Positions 13,990-26,275 are shown, counted from the stretch's first letter. The stretch is 64,000 nucleotides of DNA from Fasciola hepatica (GCA_948099385.1 CANUEZ040000113.1:6832501-6896500), one strand, 5' to 3'. Notes: a model not told the origin generated them from the sequence alone. Made by a program: numbers and translations.

Positions 13990-15440
13990 AGGTGTTCGTT
14001 AATGGGGTGATTACAATTGGCTGGTCCTTGTGGAGAGCTCACGGCACATTTCACAGTGTTGGAAAGTGATGAATTAAATTAAATGGTGTCTGGATATACC
14101 AGTACATGATGATAAGGACTTATGAGGTCTCGAAATTATTTTGAAGTGTTTCAACAACTGACCTGGACATGTGAGCGGAGAGGCGTATAGAGGGTAGGGT
14201 AGAATACACAAAAGCCAAACCACGTGACAGGCTTGTAGGTACGAGTAGGAATTTGAGACACGATACATAAAAAGACAGAAGTCTGGTTGCTGTAGAAACT
14301 TGGCTTACATTCCGTAATCAAGTAAGGTTTCGGCCCAGTACCTTGCCAAGGTACTTCATCGAATCTTGGTGGTTCAGCCGATTCCCGTTAGTTGATACGG
14401 AAATGCAAAAGTTAACAAAATCAGAGCATTTTTCTCCTCTTATGCAGGAGAATGGAATGTCACCACATTTGAAGGGATAAGCAATCAAACTGTGTGTAGC
14501 CGATCATCGAGAAAGTTCTGTGATGCCATTTCAGGGGGTCGAAAAAGAGGAGGTACAGAAATGCGGCGAACCAGGAGTGAAATCGTTAGCGTACTTCATA
14601 AGGAGGCCGTTAAGATGGGTAGGAGTGGAAGATACTTAGGCCGAAAATAGAAACGGATATAATAATGCACCTCTCGAGACACCCAGGGTAGACGTAGTTA
14701 GAGAAAAGCTGGTGCCTATGTAAAAGGGAACCGTTGACGTTGATGGAAATAATCCCTCAACAGAGAAATCAGGGGAGGCTCGACACCTGCGTTGAAGTTA
14801 AAAAATAGTAACCTACTCCTGTCGACAACCAAAAGTGTCCCTGAAGCGGACAAAAACTTATCCTGACTGCTTTATTCTTTTTTCGAGTTAGGAGAAAGTC
14901 TTAGGTGTCAGGGTGACAAAAGCATCACAAGTGGACCGTGAGTATCGATAAGAAAACTGGTAGGTTCAGAAACAACAAGGGAAAACTTTACATCTGGGGG
15001 GACTACCTTTTCAAAAACTTTCAGAATGACCGAAGTACAGGAAATGGGACGCAACCTGGATGAGTTCCTCTTAGGAAAAGCGGTTGTGGCCGCTGTCCTC
15101 TAGCAGTCCAAAATTCCTGTCTTTTAGGCACTGATTGAACTATTTGCATGAAACAGGTAAAAGAATGACTGCGCACTCCTTGAGAACTCCACGGGTGAGG
15201 CCGTCCGGCCCAGCGGATTTTCTAGATTTTAGAAGAATGGGTTCTTCGTAAACATCAGCGTTAGAAATACAGAAATGGTTACACCTTATGAAAGTCATCT
15301 TCGGCATCTACGGAAATTAAGGACCCAGCTCCCTGAATGATCGATAGGTCGAGAGCTTCTATATTCACAACAGTAGACTCGCTTGCCGATGGCTAACTTC
15401 CGGATCTACCTGGCTTCCAAATACGATACGGTACTTACTA
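13990..15440 (-). mobile_element. Decayed CR1-type non-LTR retrotransposon, reverse transcriptase region
   Basis: Read on the minus strand in shifting frames, this segment follows the order of a CR1/Jockey-type reverse transcriptase. The motif KSAGPDGL (GPDG at 15200-15211) opens the domain. A block resembling PISCTSVILKVFEKV follows. Next come VDRSRLL and a LLRDYFHQRQ-type block, then GVSRGALL (a degraded GVPQGALL, near 14660-14685). The catalytic box KYANDF lies at 14579-14596, and further down are CGDIPFS, MKYLGKVLG and a C-terminal FKIISRPHKSL block near 14.1 kb. The YADD catalytic motif has become YAND. Several stops and frameshifts break every frame, so this is a dead copy. No endonuclease was recognised upstream (15.44-16.1 kb), so the copy may be 5'-truncated. 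The clade call rests on motif order recalled from the family and was not tested by alignment. Confidence 0.72.
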
Positions 15441-18178
15441 ATATTCTACAGCAATTTGTTCATTGCTAGTGCTGGTTTGTGAGGATAACAGAAATTGCAA
15501 TGATTGTATTTTATTAGGTGTGTTCAAAATACGGAGATATATCAACTGATTGCTACCTAACGCTGGGAGCCTAGGAAACAATTTAGGGTACGATGTTGTG
15601 TTGGATATGAGACTGTTCAGATGAATAAGGACATCATTCCAGAGGATAACCATAGACTTAATCGGAATGTTGCCAGACTCCTAAAGTTCATTGCGATTTC
15701 GTGAATAGAATTAGGCAACATCACGTTTCAGACACTTTAATCTGGGGACGTTCACATGTCAGCCTGGCAACTATAGAATCGTACTGCATATTTTTGTTGA
15801 AAAAAACCTAAGGGCAGGGTGAAGAACCAATTCAATGAGGAATCAGACAATCCAGATTTCATCATATTTCTTGTCGGAATGGTATCGTTTCTGTTGGTTT
15901 TATTTACTGAAAGCATTCCGACATCGAGTCCTGGTGCCTTCTTTGAATTTGGAGTTATTAAAAGATCGGTTCCTAATTCCGGATAAATGCACTGAACCCT
16001 CAGACAAACGTTGTCACATTCTCGAATATTGGTGAATGATTTGAATGCACAAAAAGGCGCTAAAATGTTGTGAATGTGAGCCACTGGAAACATGTCTAAA
16101 AACCGGTTACATCAACTAAATTCTTGTCACGAATACCATTAGGTGCTGCTTTTGAAAGAGTACGCTAAGGAATCCCCACATTTATTCGCTGATAGTTTTA
16201 TGTGGTATTTTTTAAAGTAACCTCAGGTCATAACAGTAAGGTTTAATATGAGGCACTCACTAATATTTACAATTGAAATGTTGTGAAAGTATTGAAATTA
16301 CTGATTTTTCATATGGTTTGTGACGAAACGGTAGGGAATGAAATATTCATGTGGTGGTTTTGATAGCCCAAACTCGGGGAGGACTCGTTTTGATGTAGCC
16401 ATAAGCAAAGTTTGCTCAGATCTCCACTTCGGGCTAAACCACCGGGTCACACAATTATTTCCATCCTGTTTGTCGCCCAATACCTGTTCTGAGTCAAGAA
16501 AGTTGGATTGAGTTGATTTTGAGAACACTCAGGTGGTTCGTGAGGCTGAATATCAACAGTGTTGTCAGTCTTGTTAGGTTAGAGAGGAATCACACTTAAC
16601 AAATTCTGAGGAAAAACCTGTGAATCACTTTGAAGTAGGCTCTCTTTTTCATTGAATGATAAGAATCAACTGGACATGGCAGAACGGCTTTCTAGATCGT
16701 TTTTCTGGTTTCAATACCCAACCAGGTCCGCTCGTGTTCCCTAATTCTCTGAGAAAGTTGCCATGTTGTTCAGACTAGTCAGCTAACCATACATGGACCC
16801 GAAAATGAGTAACTTATCAAGGATGAAGTTAAGATCGACAGCTTCACTTTTTGAAAGTGGAAAACACTGGTCAAGGAATAGCGTTTGCGCGTAGTGCGAG
16901 CAGTGGACTCTTCCAGATGTTTCATCAGAATCTTGTCAGCTGAGTACCGTTTGACAGGCAACTGTTTTTATACTTGTTCACTTTTTGTTGGACTCTTTAG
17001 AATTTTTTTCTGAACAGTCTGTTCTGGGTGATGAGTTCCTGATAGCGGCCATTTAACCAGCTGAGGCTTTTAATCGATTTTACTATTTGGACAAATTTCT
17101 TCACACCGGGAACGAGAGATCGGGCATGGTTCTGTTTGCACACTTTTGGAACAAACCTAAGATGGAAATGAGTGTACAGACCGATCCACGTGAGCCTTCT
17201 CTGAACTGCACTCTTGATTGTTCCTTCGGCACTTTCTCAAGGACTAAGTTCAAGGAGTGATACGTATCATCCTTTCCTCACAATGGCAGCAACGGGCACC
17301 TGGTTGATAAAATTCAATAACAGCTAAAACCATGCATAACCAATTGACAGAATGTCAACGAATAAGCAAGTTGAAGGCACAAGTGCATATGAAATGGGAA
17401 AAGATATACTTCGCCAACGGACTTCGTAGTAAAGGACAAAATTCATTTAAAACCATAAGCGTCTTTTTGGGACAACAAAAACAGGCTCAACTGTGTATTC
17501 TTTGGATTCAAATAATTGGGCTGTTTTTGAAGTGAGCCACTTTAATGAGGTCTTTGGATGATGAACTTTACTATCCCATCGAAGTATACCAATTATGGTA
17601 GTCCTTATGTATTGTGTCCCGTATCGACTTCAGAATTACAACATTTGATTAAGTTGCAAAACAGATGACAAGTCAAAGAGATTAACTACAGGTTCTGGAG
17701 TACTCAGATCGGTTAATTACGTACACAATCTAGGTCTGACAATACTAACCGTTAATGTGCATCTGATCTTGAGTCAAAGGGCCACGATTGAATATACAGA
17801 CCATTTACATGAACCATAAGATTTTGAATTTTGGGAAGGCTCCTTAATGGTCTTTTGAGGTTTACTCCACTTTTATCTTATTGGTGGCAATCAGTGAAAG
17901 GAATGCGTATAACGTGTTACTAGAAACATCATTTACATCTGCATTGATGCTCCATTCGTGTATCATAATAGTATTAACTCACGAAACACTCTGTGGGTGT
18001 GTAACTGAATCTGGCAATTTTCGTCTGTGCACTTTATTTGGGGCTCTCCACATTAGGTCACTGTTCCAAACAAAAATATCCTCAATTCTCATTCGTTTAT
18101 CAAAGTTGACCAATGACAGTTTGCATTTCAACTTGTTCGAAAAACCAATCACAATGAGAGTGGAATGCAAGAGGTTAG
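15441..18178. other. Non-coding stretch between the CR1 relic and the receptor relic
   Basis: No gene is supported. A 113-codon minus-strand frame at 15752-16093 and a 71-codon frame at 15438-15653 sit where an upstream part of the CR1 element would be expected, but neither shows endonuclease motifs that I recognise. A 119-codon plus frame at 17881-18240 ends by overlapping the receptor frame and has no motif of its own. Confidence 0.35.
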
Positions 18179-19118
18179 ATGCAAAGGCTATGGAAACTTC
18201 ACAAGAAGCTACATTTGTCAGGTCTCGAAATCAAAACTAGCCAAAAAAGGAAAATTGGAAGCAGACAAGTCGCCATTATCCTGAAAAATTTAGCCATCTA
18301 TCTCACCTTTTTGCTTGGACTGATCGGAAACGCTGTTGGGATCCTGGCAATGTGTAATGTGGATAATCGTCTCCCCGCGACATTTTTTCTATTTTGACTG
18401 CAGTTCATAATTGACATTCTTGGGTGCATCATAGCAGCGGCATATTGCCTCACATCAACCATAAATTTTATACTGGAGCTACTGGATGGATCAATATAGA
18501 GTTACCTCTGGAAACGTCACTACGTAGCTATGGTTTTCGGAATGCTGAGTTCAATCAATTTGGCATTACTGTCTGTGATTCTCTACTGGGACATCATTGG
18601 ATTTTGGACCTATCGTTGTGACTCGAAATGTTATCGGATATGCCCTGTAATAACTTTGGGAGCAATTGTGATTTTCGAATCAACACTAGCCGTCGTCTTG
18701 AGCTACCGTCGCCCACATATAAACCTCTTTGGAATGAACACATCGTGTGTGTGTAGGAGAATCCACCCAACAACGAGGATCTTTTTGAAGCTCATATTTC
18801 CAGGAATTCGGATACGCACAATACAAATTCAAAAGCTTCGGATTTTCTGGCAAGTAAAACGAATCCCAGAAGCATTTGTCACCCGGGAATCTAGAAGATC
18901 AGGCGAAAAATAATGCAAATGATCAAAATATGAGGGGTATTTCGATTGGAATAATTTCTGTGCAGCTCGTTTTTCTTGTATTCAAATCACAACCCCTTTC
19001 GATATTTCCACTAAATGCCTTTGACTCGAGGCCGTTTGACCATATTTGATGGGCAAAAGCATAAAAGGACTTTTTGTTCTCTCACGTTTTGTATAAATTT
19101 ACTAATAATGATCATCAC
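18179..19118 (+). pseudogene. Rhodopsin-type G-protein-coupled receptor relic, intronless, flatworm-like
   Basis: One frame from 18179 to 18913 reads as the first part of a seven-transmembrane receptor. TM1 (about residues 31-57) carries G-L-I-G-N, with the conserved Asn at 18329-18331. TM2 (about 66-92) contains FIIDILG. TM3 (about 115-137) contains SSINLALLSV followed by I-L-Y at 18578-18586, where the family has E/D-R-Y. TM4 covers about 153-176. A weak TM5-like block with a proline (LIFPGIRI) lies at about residues 205-212. Two stops interrupt the core: TGA at 18395-18397 in TM2 and TAG at 18497-18499 before TM3. The frame ends at 18911-18913. A different frame from 18918 carries a TM6-like hydrophobic block and then, at 19077-19109, a TM7-like block in which SHVLY replaces N/D-PxxY. 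No introns are needed. A peptide or orphan receptor of the divergent trematode type is the best guess; the ligand is unknown. TM1-TM4 are the strong part, TM5-TM7 are tentative. Confidence 0.6.
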
Positions 19119-20153
19119 CTCCCCGGCAGCGCGTCTTTGGTTGATGAGAGAATTTGTTTCAATCGAAACAAGTGTTTAAGTATCAGGATAATCAGCTTCT
19201 AGAAAATTCATCTCGTCCGAAGCTTGACTGTACCTTAATCACAGTCAAGCTAGTATACATTTAAAGTTTACGTACCAGTTCTTCACAAACAATTGTTTGT
19301 TTATTTTCCAGTCGGTGACTTTCTGACTTCGGCGTCGTTGTGTATTCAGTGTTTCTTGAATATAATCGTAGTGAGATTGTTTCTAGGTTACTGTTATGCC
19401 AAAGTGCGGATCTGCTAAGACATGGACTGATAACCATAAAGGTTATCTTTGCCAGCATGGATCAAACGGTTATTATCTCGTTGAATTTGGAAAATAACGC
19501 CCATCTTTTGATCCCGCTGGTCACTTCTAAATTTGGTCCTTATTTCTGGAATGTAGTACTCCATAGTAAAACAAATAAAGGTAACAAAAATTATATCTTG
19601 AAATGGAAACAACAACAACTTGCTAATGACACTTGGGGTTGTGAACAAATTAAATTTCAAAATGGTCAAGGCGTCGTAAGCAAACAAAAAATAATACAGT
19701 TTCCTGTCACCAATGATTCTCCTTGTGCAAAGATTAGCATTTCAATTAGGTGCACTACCCGATTTCTGCCTGATAATCTATTCGAGTTCCGGAACTTCAA
19801 CAAATGATCAGATAACACCCTGTACTGAGGTTTCGGTTTATTTTTTGGAATATCCTACTGGGAAAACTATGTTTCGTGTCTTCGTACTTCTTTTAGTCAC
19901 TATGATACTGTGACCGATTTGAATAGGTGGACCAATTCAAGTAGATTGGATTGGTATTACCCATAGTTGAATTTCCAACTGTGACTATTCAGTTCACTGA
20001 GTAAAATTCCCCTGATTTGAATGGATGGGGAAATATATTACCTAAATCTTACTCTCATTCACGGGGTGATTTGGATCGCGAGATCCAAACGGTCGGTAGG
20101 GAGCTCAAAAAGAAAGTAAGAAATGCATGCAATGTTTTAACACTTCAGTTCGG

Positions 20154-20154
<1 letters not shown>
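19119..20154. other. Spacer with a 155-codon unidentified frame at 19340-19807
   Basis: The longest open frame of the window (155 codons, plus strand, 19340-19807) lies here. It is Lys/Asn/Ile rich, has no transmembrane or enzyme motif that I recognise, and lacks an evident splice context. At this base composition roughly one frame of such length is expected by chance in 64 kb, so it is not called as a gene. Its closeness to the receptor relic is probably accidental. Confidence 0.25.
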
Positions 20155-20189
<35 letters not shown>

Positions 20190-20193
20190 CGAT
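20155..20193 (+). repeat. (GAT)n trinucleotide microsatellite
   Basis: Thirteen GAT-type units, with one GAC near the end. In the plus frame it would encode a run of aspartate, but no gene around it is supported. It lies just upstream of the recognisable start of the RTE fragment. Confidence 0.95.
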
Positions 20194-20216
20194 GGTTGTG
20201 GGTAACCATGATGGAC

Positions 20217-20925
20217 ATACTTCAAGTGACAGTGGTTCATGGTTGAGTTTTCAGTAAACAAGATAAACAACTTCTGTTATCTAAGCTGCTGCATTTCACC
20301 CTAAAACCGGTGTCAGATGAGGTGTCTTCGCGTATACAGAAAGCTCGTTTAGCTTTTACCAGCCTCAGTCATTTGCTGCGTCGACATGGCATCCGTTTAT
20401 CTACCAAAAGTTGACTGTAAGTTGTAGCAGTCAGACCAGTTCAGAAATATGGCCACTACGGGCGAACGGTATACGAAGATTGTCGGTAAATGAACAACCA
20501 TATCGTAGTAATATTTCTCGAATATGGTGAGAACGCCGTATGAGCAACGCTGAGGCTCAGCGGAGAGTCCTAGGTTCACGAACCAAACCATTAGGTGAAG
20601 CACTTTAGCTTATCAGGCTAAGATAACTGTGACAGGGGTTGCGCAGTCCCCCTGACAGGGTTCCTCGGCGCTCAAAGTTTGCTGAAGGATGAGTAAGGGT
20701 GGCCAGTCCATGATATGGAAGGAAGGTAAGAAGAAAGTAACCCGTAAATTTGGCCTCACAGAGAGTGTTAGACTTTCTGGGAGGACTCCGATAGACCCTC
20801 TTATTCCATGGTTAGATACATCGGAGAATATGGCTGGGTGCCGCGATCATTGGAGCATTGTGTACACAAAGTTCCTCTATCTACTTGATACCAATATTTT
20901 TAGTTCTCTAACTACTTATTTCAAA
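20217..20925 (+). mobile_element. 5'-truncated RTE-type LINE fragment (C), C-terminal region only
   Basis: This fragment matches the end of the RTE open reading frame that follows the reverse transcriptase. Landmarks in order are INNFCYLSCCISP (in place of the usual NFxYLGSxISP) at about 20260-20300, SDEVSSRIQKARLAF at 20313-20357, a degraded YGxExWxxRxED block at about 20440-20485, SNAEAQRRVLGSRTKPLG from 20543, and then GGQSMIWK from 20701. A stretch with ESVRLSGRTP and PWLDTSENMAGCRDHW ends near 20880. Several stops and at least two frame changes are needed to follow it. The upstream endonuclease and reverse transcriptase are missing, as expected from 5' truncation during target-primed reverse transcription. 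Its C-terminal signature resembles that of element B at 59.8-63.1 kb, so the two are probably related families. Confidence 0.8.
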
Positions 20926-22616
20926 TGGTTCTTTTCCATTACCTCCGATTGAGGTTGCCGCTAAAATATATTGACCAAAACCATTACACTCAGTGCATGG
21001 TTGGCGGTCTTTTGGGCTGGAGTGAACTTACAGAATCCCTACTCATCCGTTTAGTCCTCGTCTGCCATCCTCGTTGGTACACACCATACCGGCTCCCACC
21101 AGGACACCCCCCCCCTGGTACTAAAAGACTGTGCGTCGAACACCCAGCCACCAAGCTGCCCGGACTGGATCTCAGTGGTTAACTTGATATTGTCGTGACA
21201 TGACTTTTCAAGGTTAGCGACCAACTTTTCGCAAAACAAAAGACTGACATCAGGGTTGAATTCTCTGCGCTAGCCTAAGCCGAACAGAATTAGACTACAT
21301 AATAAAATGCATATTTCGGGGAAAAAGAGGAAATTTCCAACAAGTGACAGGATCACTTTGTTGGAACAAAAACCCGTGCTCAAAGTGTAACACCTCGCAA
21401 TGTTAATGTGATACAGTGCATAAACATTTTCCTCGATAGATCGGATTTTTGTCTTTTGAAAGTTCTGCAAGCCAACAATCCCAAATGTGCTCATTTGATC
21501 CAAGTGGGTAAACGGATGGTGATTTTATGCACAACCTTTCATTGTTCGATTCCTGTAGCATTCTAACTGCAACTGAATCCGAGAAAAACTTCAGGCGAAT
21601 CACACGTGGCTCCAAGTGAAAACTCCAACTGCACTGCTATCTAAACAGGCATTCCTATTTGCCCGATATCTCTTATCGGCTGCTGCTCTTGTCATTAGTA
21701 GCCAAATTAAAATTCGAAACTGGTGGGATAAGGATAGATTTATTGTACACTCTGTTTATGGTGCTGAACCTTTCAGATATCGATTCCATGAATATATCAT
21801 GGTGAGGATTTTATTCCTTTGCTACTGTGCTGTAACCTATTTTCGGAAAATTACTTCAGTGGAGACGCACACTGTGGTTTTCGCCTCGACTGGTGGGTGA
21901 TTCAAAAGCTTACAACTTCCGAAATGTAAATTTTCTTGTTTGAACTAAATTTGGCACACAACAGCTAGCCACAAAAGAGCACCCTTTGAAGTATTTCACC
22001 AGTATCGTACGCTGACTTGGACAAGGCAAGCAGAAATAATATTTTACATATTTATAACGTAGCTTTGTTTCTGGGACTCACCATAAAACTTTGAGACTTA
22101 AAACAGCTTTACTGCACCTCAATATTTAGTACTGGACCAGAAATGATGTACCAGTTTATGTCCAGAAGGAATCTGAGCTTGATTTTTAAAAGCCGGCTTA
22201 CTGGGACTGTCCAGCAATAAAAAGCTCGTGGATAATCTAGGACCTCAGTTCAACAAATTAGTGTACGTAAGTGAAAGCAATTTGGATCGCTGCTTACAGT
22301 GTGCTGTTGGAAATCCAAGGGAAGCTCGCTCATTGTGTTGACTTCTGCTATCCAGTCGGTTATCCGGCTTTTAAATAAGTATATCGTACAATTTAACACA
22401 TTCGATTCAGTTCCAATGTTTTTCAATGATAATCACAATGACACAACCAAATGCCACAAAGAGATCAAGCTGTATTCAAGTGGTTCAGTTTTAGACCTAC
22501 ATAATGTCTTGCAAAGAGAATCTATCGCTAAACTTGTAAGATCGCAAGATCAGCCCCCCTTTCTCAACACATGGTGTGGAAAATCAGGCATTGTAATGCT
22601 CCACCAGAGATCACTA
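20926..22616. other. Non-coding stretch with a GC-rich patch at 20990-21185
   Basis: No gene is supported. The patch at about 20990-21185 is GC-rich, includes a C8 run and a short CCAGG/CCTGG inverted pair, and may be the 3' flank of RTE fragment C or a separate short repeat. A 94-codon frame at 21616-21900 has hydrophobic stretches but no recognisable identity. Confidence 0.35.
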
Positions 22617-22750
22617 TATTCGGGACCGGCGGTGGTCAGACGACCATCATGGTGGGGTTTCAACCCTACAGTCCCGGGTTCAAATCCAATTTGCGTCGCC
22701 GGTCACCCCATTGGTAACCTCCAGCTGGCCGCCACCCGCTTCCAGTAATA
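22617..22750 (+). mobile_element. SINE-like repeat family I, copy 1
   Basis: About 130 bp that align by eye with 32768-32890. Shared words, in order, are a CGGCGG start, a GTCATCAT/CCATCAT-GTGG block, the B-box-like CCCGGGTTCAAATCC (22673-22687), a CACCCCATTGG / TTCCCCCGTTGG block, and a final TGGCGGCC / TGGCCGCC block. The B-box-like word suggests a tRNA-derived SINE transcribed by RNA polymerase III. The A box is not clear. A 149-codon frame runs through this copy by chance and ends inside it. Confidence 0.6.
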
Positions 22751-23850
22751 CTATACCTTGACTGCATAACAATGGTATCCAACCAAAAAACGTCCAAAGA
22801 AACTTGCACTAGCTACGACTCCGGAAACAGAGTTTAACAAAATCTTCATCAAACAAAGTTAAATCTATATGGACATAAAGCAACATTATATGGTATTAGT
22901 GATAAGCTAAATTGGATGGAACACTAATGAAACCGTACGCTATGAGGCGTCACATCACTTCGATGTCAGAAGTTGATGGAAACCAAGTGTTCCCTTCCCG
23001 AAGAATACAAAATCTCTCTTACGGCAGAAATTGTATGTGTTCAGCCGAATTCTGAATACTGCTCTGCCGAGAATCGCGGATGAAAACAGTTGTGCTCGTT
23101 AACCATCATGCAGCACATGCTGCGGTTCTTCTATCATTCGCGCATTAGAATCCATAATTTAGCTACTATGACTAGTGTTAGTAGTAACATTTGCAGTCGT
23201 AAACATCAGGGACAGAGAAAAAAAGTTCAGGGGTATAGCGGTTTCATCCATCAAGTCGCAGTAGCAGCTCAAACTCCAACACCATGATTTTAAGGACATA
23301 ACATTCACATTTGAGATACGTAGGCCGACATTGGCGGCTCTGCTTCACATAAGATACTATTCGAAATACTTCATGAGCACTCATCTTCGCCACTATTCTG
23401 CTTGACCAAATTGTAATTTTCGCAGATATGAGAAACTGATGACTTCGTCCAGTTTCGGATTTTTATCCAAGGACAAACAAACGGAACCAAATAGTTTCCA
23501 AAAAGTATATAATGTTTGAAAATTTCAGTGGAATTTCGCTACATTTGACTTTAAGCATCGTCAACAGGTAAAATATTGTTATAAGTTCGCCACCACTGTT
23601 TTCATGTACAAAGTACTCATGGCAAAACAATTGTCACAGACTTGGAACTGTTTACACTTTCACTGACAAAACACGCACTGGAGGCAAGTGTTATCGAGTA
23701 TAACGTGCAACAGAAGTTTCAAAAATACCGGAACCAACTGCATTGTCGGTACTGATGTACGCAACTAATTTTTCATAAAATATCAAAGTGAGGACTGTAG
23801 AAAAAAATATATACGTAGGGCGTTTCCAAAAAGCAATAACATATCGTTTA
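22751..23850. other. Non-coding spacer
   Basis: I recognise no gene, RNA or repeat here. Open frames are short and without motifs. Confidence 0.4.
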
Positions 23851-23940
23851 GATCCCGTAGCTCAGTTTTTGTAACCCACTCGGCACTAAGGCATGAATGG
23901 TGTCCATCCCTGGGTTTGATGCCCGCCGTGCTAGAAGACT
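23851..23940 (+). mobile_element. tRNA-derived SINE-like copy
   Basis: The segment has the layout of a tRNA-type promoter. An A-box-like CCCGTAGCTCAGTTTTTG begins at about 23854, followed by a CACTCGGCACTAAGGCATG block. A B-box-like CCCTGGGTTTGATGCCCG lies at about 23910-23928. The GTAGCTCAGT word and CCGTGCTAGAAG tail are typical of tRNA-derived SINEs. It is not a functional tRNA because the acceptor and anticodon arms do not close. I recall similar tRNA-like short repeats in schistosomes, but that link is untested. Confidence 0.55.
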
Positions 23941-26084
23941 TTTGTCATTTTGATAATTTCACTACACTGCAACACACTACTCGCAAGTATTTGTGGGCTA
24001 TGCACAAATTCCAAACGTGAGCTCATAATCAAACATGCCAAACTAGTGGACACTGGTTGATTCGTAGGGAGATCTGGCTTTACTTAGTCAAATCGCATAT
24101 TAGCTCACGTCGGCGGATGCCATATGCTACTGTAATTTGAGCGGGTAAACAGTATGGTCCACATACAAAAATCCAAAGTTCTTTGAAGTGGCCTTTTAGA
24201 CCAGCTGTCAGGACACCCGCTACACTGGATCGTGTACAGCATCTATACTTGGGCCCAAATCTCACCGAGGTCAAAGACTTTAAAAATTTGGATTATTTCA
24301 AAAATTGGCGAATCTACCGGGTATAACACTTTATTGATCAGAAACACTATTTTTTCCTGTTTACTTCAGCAGAGTCATCTCTGTTCAGACAAGCCGGTGA
24401 TTTGGGTGTTTCCCATACTACGATTCAGTGTGTAACGTGAACGTTCAAATCAAGCTGATAGTTTGGGAATTTTCGTTTCTTCTACTCCTGAATTCAGGAC
24501 AAATATACCGCTTTAGATCTGTTACCAATGACTGATTCACGAGATGTTTTCCCGTATGAAATCACAGATTTCCCGGAGTAATCTTTTCAAAAATATCCAT
24601 TTTGCCAAATGGATAGTTTGCCAAGTAAGTAACATTTTAGCTGAGCAAGAGAAAACGCCTGAGCACTAAAGTTCGGTTGAATTGGTTACGGTTCGCTGTT
24701 CCATGAATTAGACAATGGGGACAACAATTTGTTGTATTGTAACCATTGCCTTGTTATCACTTTTTGGCTAGACCGTTGTACTGCTACTGGAATAGCCGGT
24801 CACCTTGGTAACTTGAGTAACAATCGGTCTTCCGAAAACAGGTTCCGAGGTGTAGTATCCTGTAGTCGTTGCCTTGACAAACAATTGGATTTATTCCAAA
24901 CTACACTTGTAGTACTGCGTGCAACAATGCGCACTGAGAAACGAGTAACTAACTCCGCACTCTCCATCCTCACTCCCACTCCCCAAGTCCATCTGTCAAG
25001 TGAGTGAAAAGTACAAACTGAAGTCTGCCTTGCGGCAATAAATACGAAGCAAAACCAGAATATTTTTAACTACCACAATGAGACTGTCTTCGTAAAATCA
25101 ACAATTTGGTGTTACATAATCAGTTTTAACACAAGTAGTAGTAGTAGGTGTGATTACCATTGTTATTAGTAAGCAGTAAGCAATACCAAATTTTTTCCAT
25201 TAAATTACATGTTATGTAATAATAAGGTGAAATGAATTAGACCTACCCGTATTTACTCAGTTAAATGTTTTTCAAAAGGGGAAACTTCGTATGTAACCGT
25301 TTAAACAGTTCGTTTTCAAGAACAAACCGAAGTAAGATTCATCCTCCGTCAGCCTACAAATTTTGATATTCATTTAATCTTGTCATCCGCCTGGTACTGA
25401 TGTATATCATTTCGCTGTAGTAACTCCATTGACCTGATTCATCGTCAAGTCTGGACTTGACTCATGTTATTACCAGTTGACAACCACTGGATAGTCGATA
25501 GAGTTGTTTTATCCGTCACTCTGGGATTTAGGAATAGTCACGCGATCAGCTAGATAACCACCACCCTCTCCTCTACAATGAGAGTGAACTGTTTTGTCCG
25601 ATCTAAGTGAATGCGCCTGACACTCTGTCCTGAAAAAATGGAACTCATATACCAAAGTCTGTTCACAGAAATAACAGTTTGCTAATTCCATACTGAGGGA
25701 GTGGGCTGGCACATCACCGATAGACGGCCTGGCTTCAGTAGCAGAGGGCAAGGCGGTTTAAAGACCGGCAATCAGCACGTGTTCGCCTCTCCGGAACAAA
25801 GTACAAGACTGAAGCCAAAGAACTGGACTCAGGTACCAATCAAGTGTAAACCAGACCGAATCATTCAATTGGGTTTGTACCTCGACTAAGCACTCAGAAG
25901 AGTTAAATGTGAATAACAGGTAAACCAAAGGAAATATGGACCAGGATTTGACAGCAGCAACAAAGTATCATAAATATAACCCTTCACTTTGGTAATAATA
26001 AATGGAAATGGCTCGAAATAAGGAGAGGTTCCTCCTCGGAACTACTGGGTGGCTACAGAACACGTGCTTCATAATGCTCATTTT
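23941..26084. other. Non-coding stretch
   Basis: No gene is supported. A somewhat GC-richer patch at about 25690-25870 has no recognised identity. The 92-codon frame at 24729-25007 shows no motif. Confidence 0.4.
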
Positions 26085-26275
26085 TACTGCTGTTTTTCTG
26101 CTTGCTTCTCTAATTATCACGCAACAATATACAACAATTCAGGATGGGAACTGAGGCCAGTGAAAAGCTACCAAATGGGTGAAGAAACGAGCAATGGCGA
26201 GGGTCGAACACAGATGATTGCATTTCAGAGTCCATGGCAATAACCACCCGATCAACTCCGGTCAAGAATAATACG
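26085..26275 (+). mobile_element. SINE-like repeat family II, copy b
   Basis: This copy carries the family II landmarks: a pyrimidine-rich lead, CAACAATATACAACAATTCAGG, GGAACTGAGGCCAG, ATGGGTGAAGAAACGAG, a B-box-like GGTCGAACACAG at about 26200-26211, and an end block ACCACCCGATCAACTCCGGTCAA. It aligns best with the copy at 32.4 kb over nearly the whole length. Confidence 0.55.

Noticed and set aside
19340..19807. 155-codon frame as a real gene
   Set aside because: No motif, signal peptide or splice context; about one such frame is expected by chance in 64 kb at this composition.
22299..22748. 149-codon plus-strand frame, second longest in the window
   Set aside because: Its last third is the translation of a SINE-like copy and the rest has no recognisable domain; its length is near chance expectation.
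23851..23940. Functional tRNA gene
   Set aside because: A-box and B-box words are present, but the arms do not pair and the sequence continues as a SINE-like tail.
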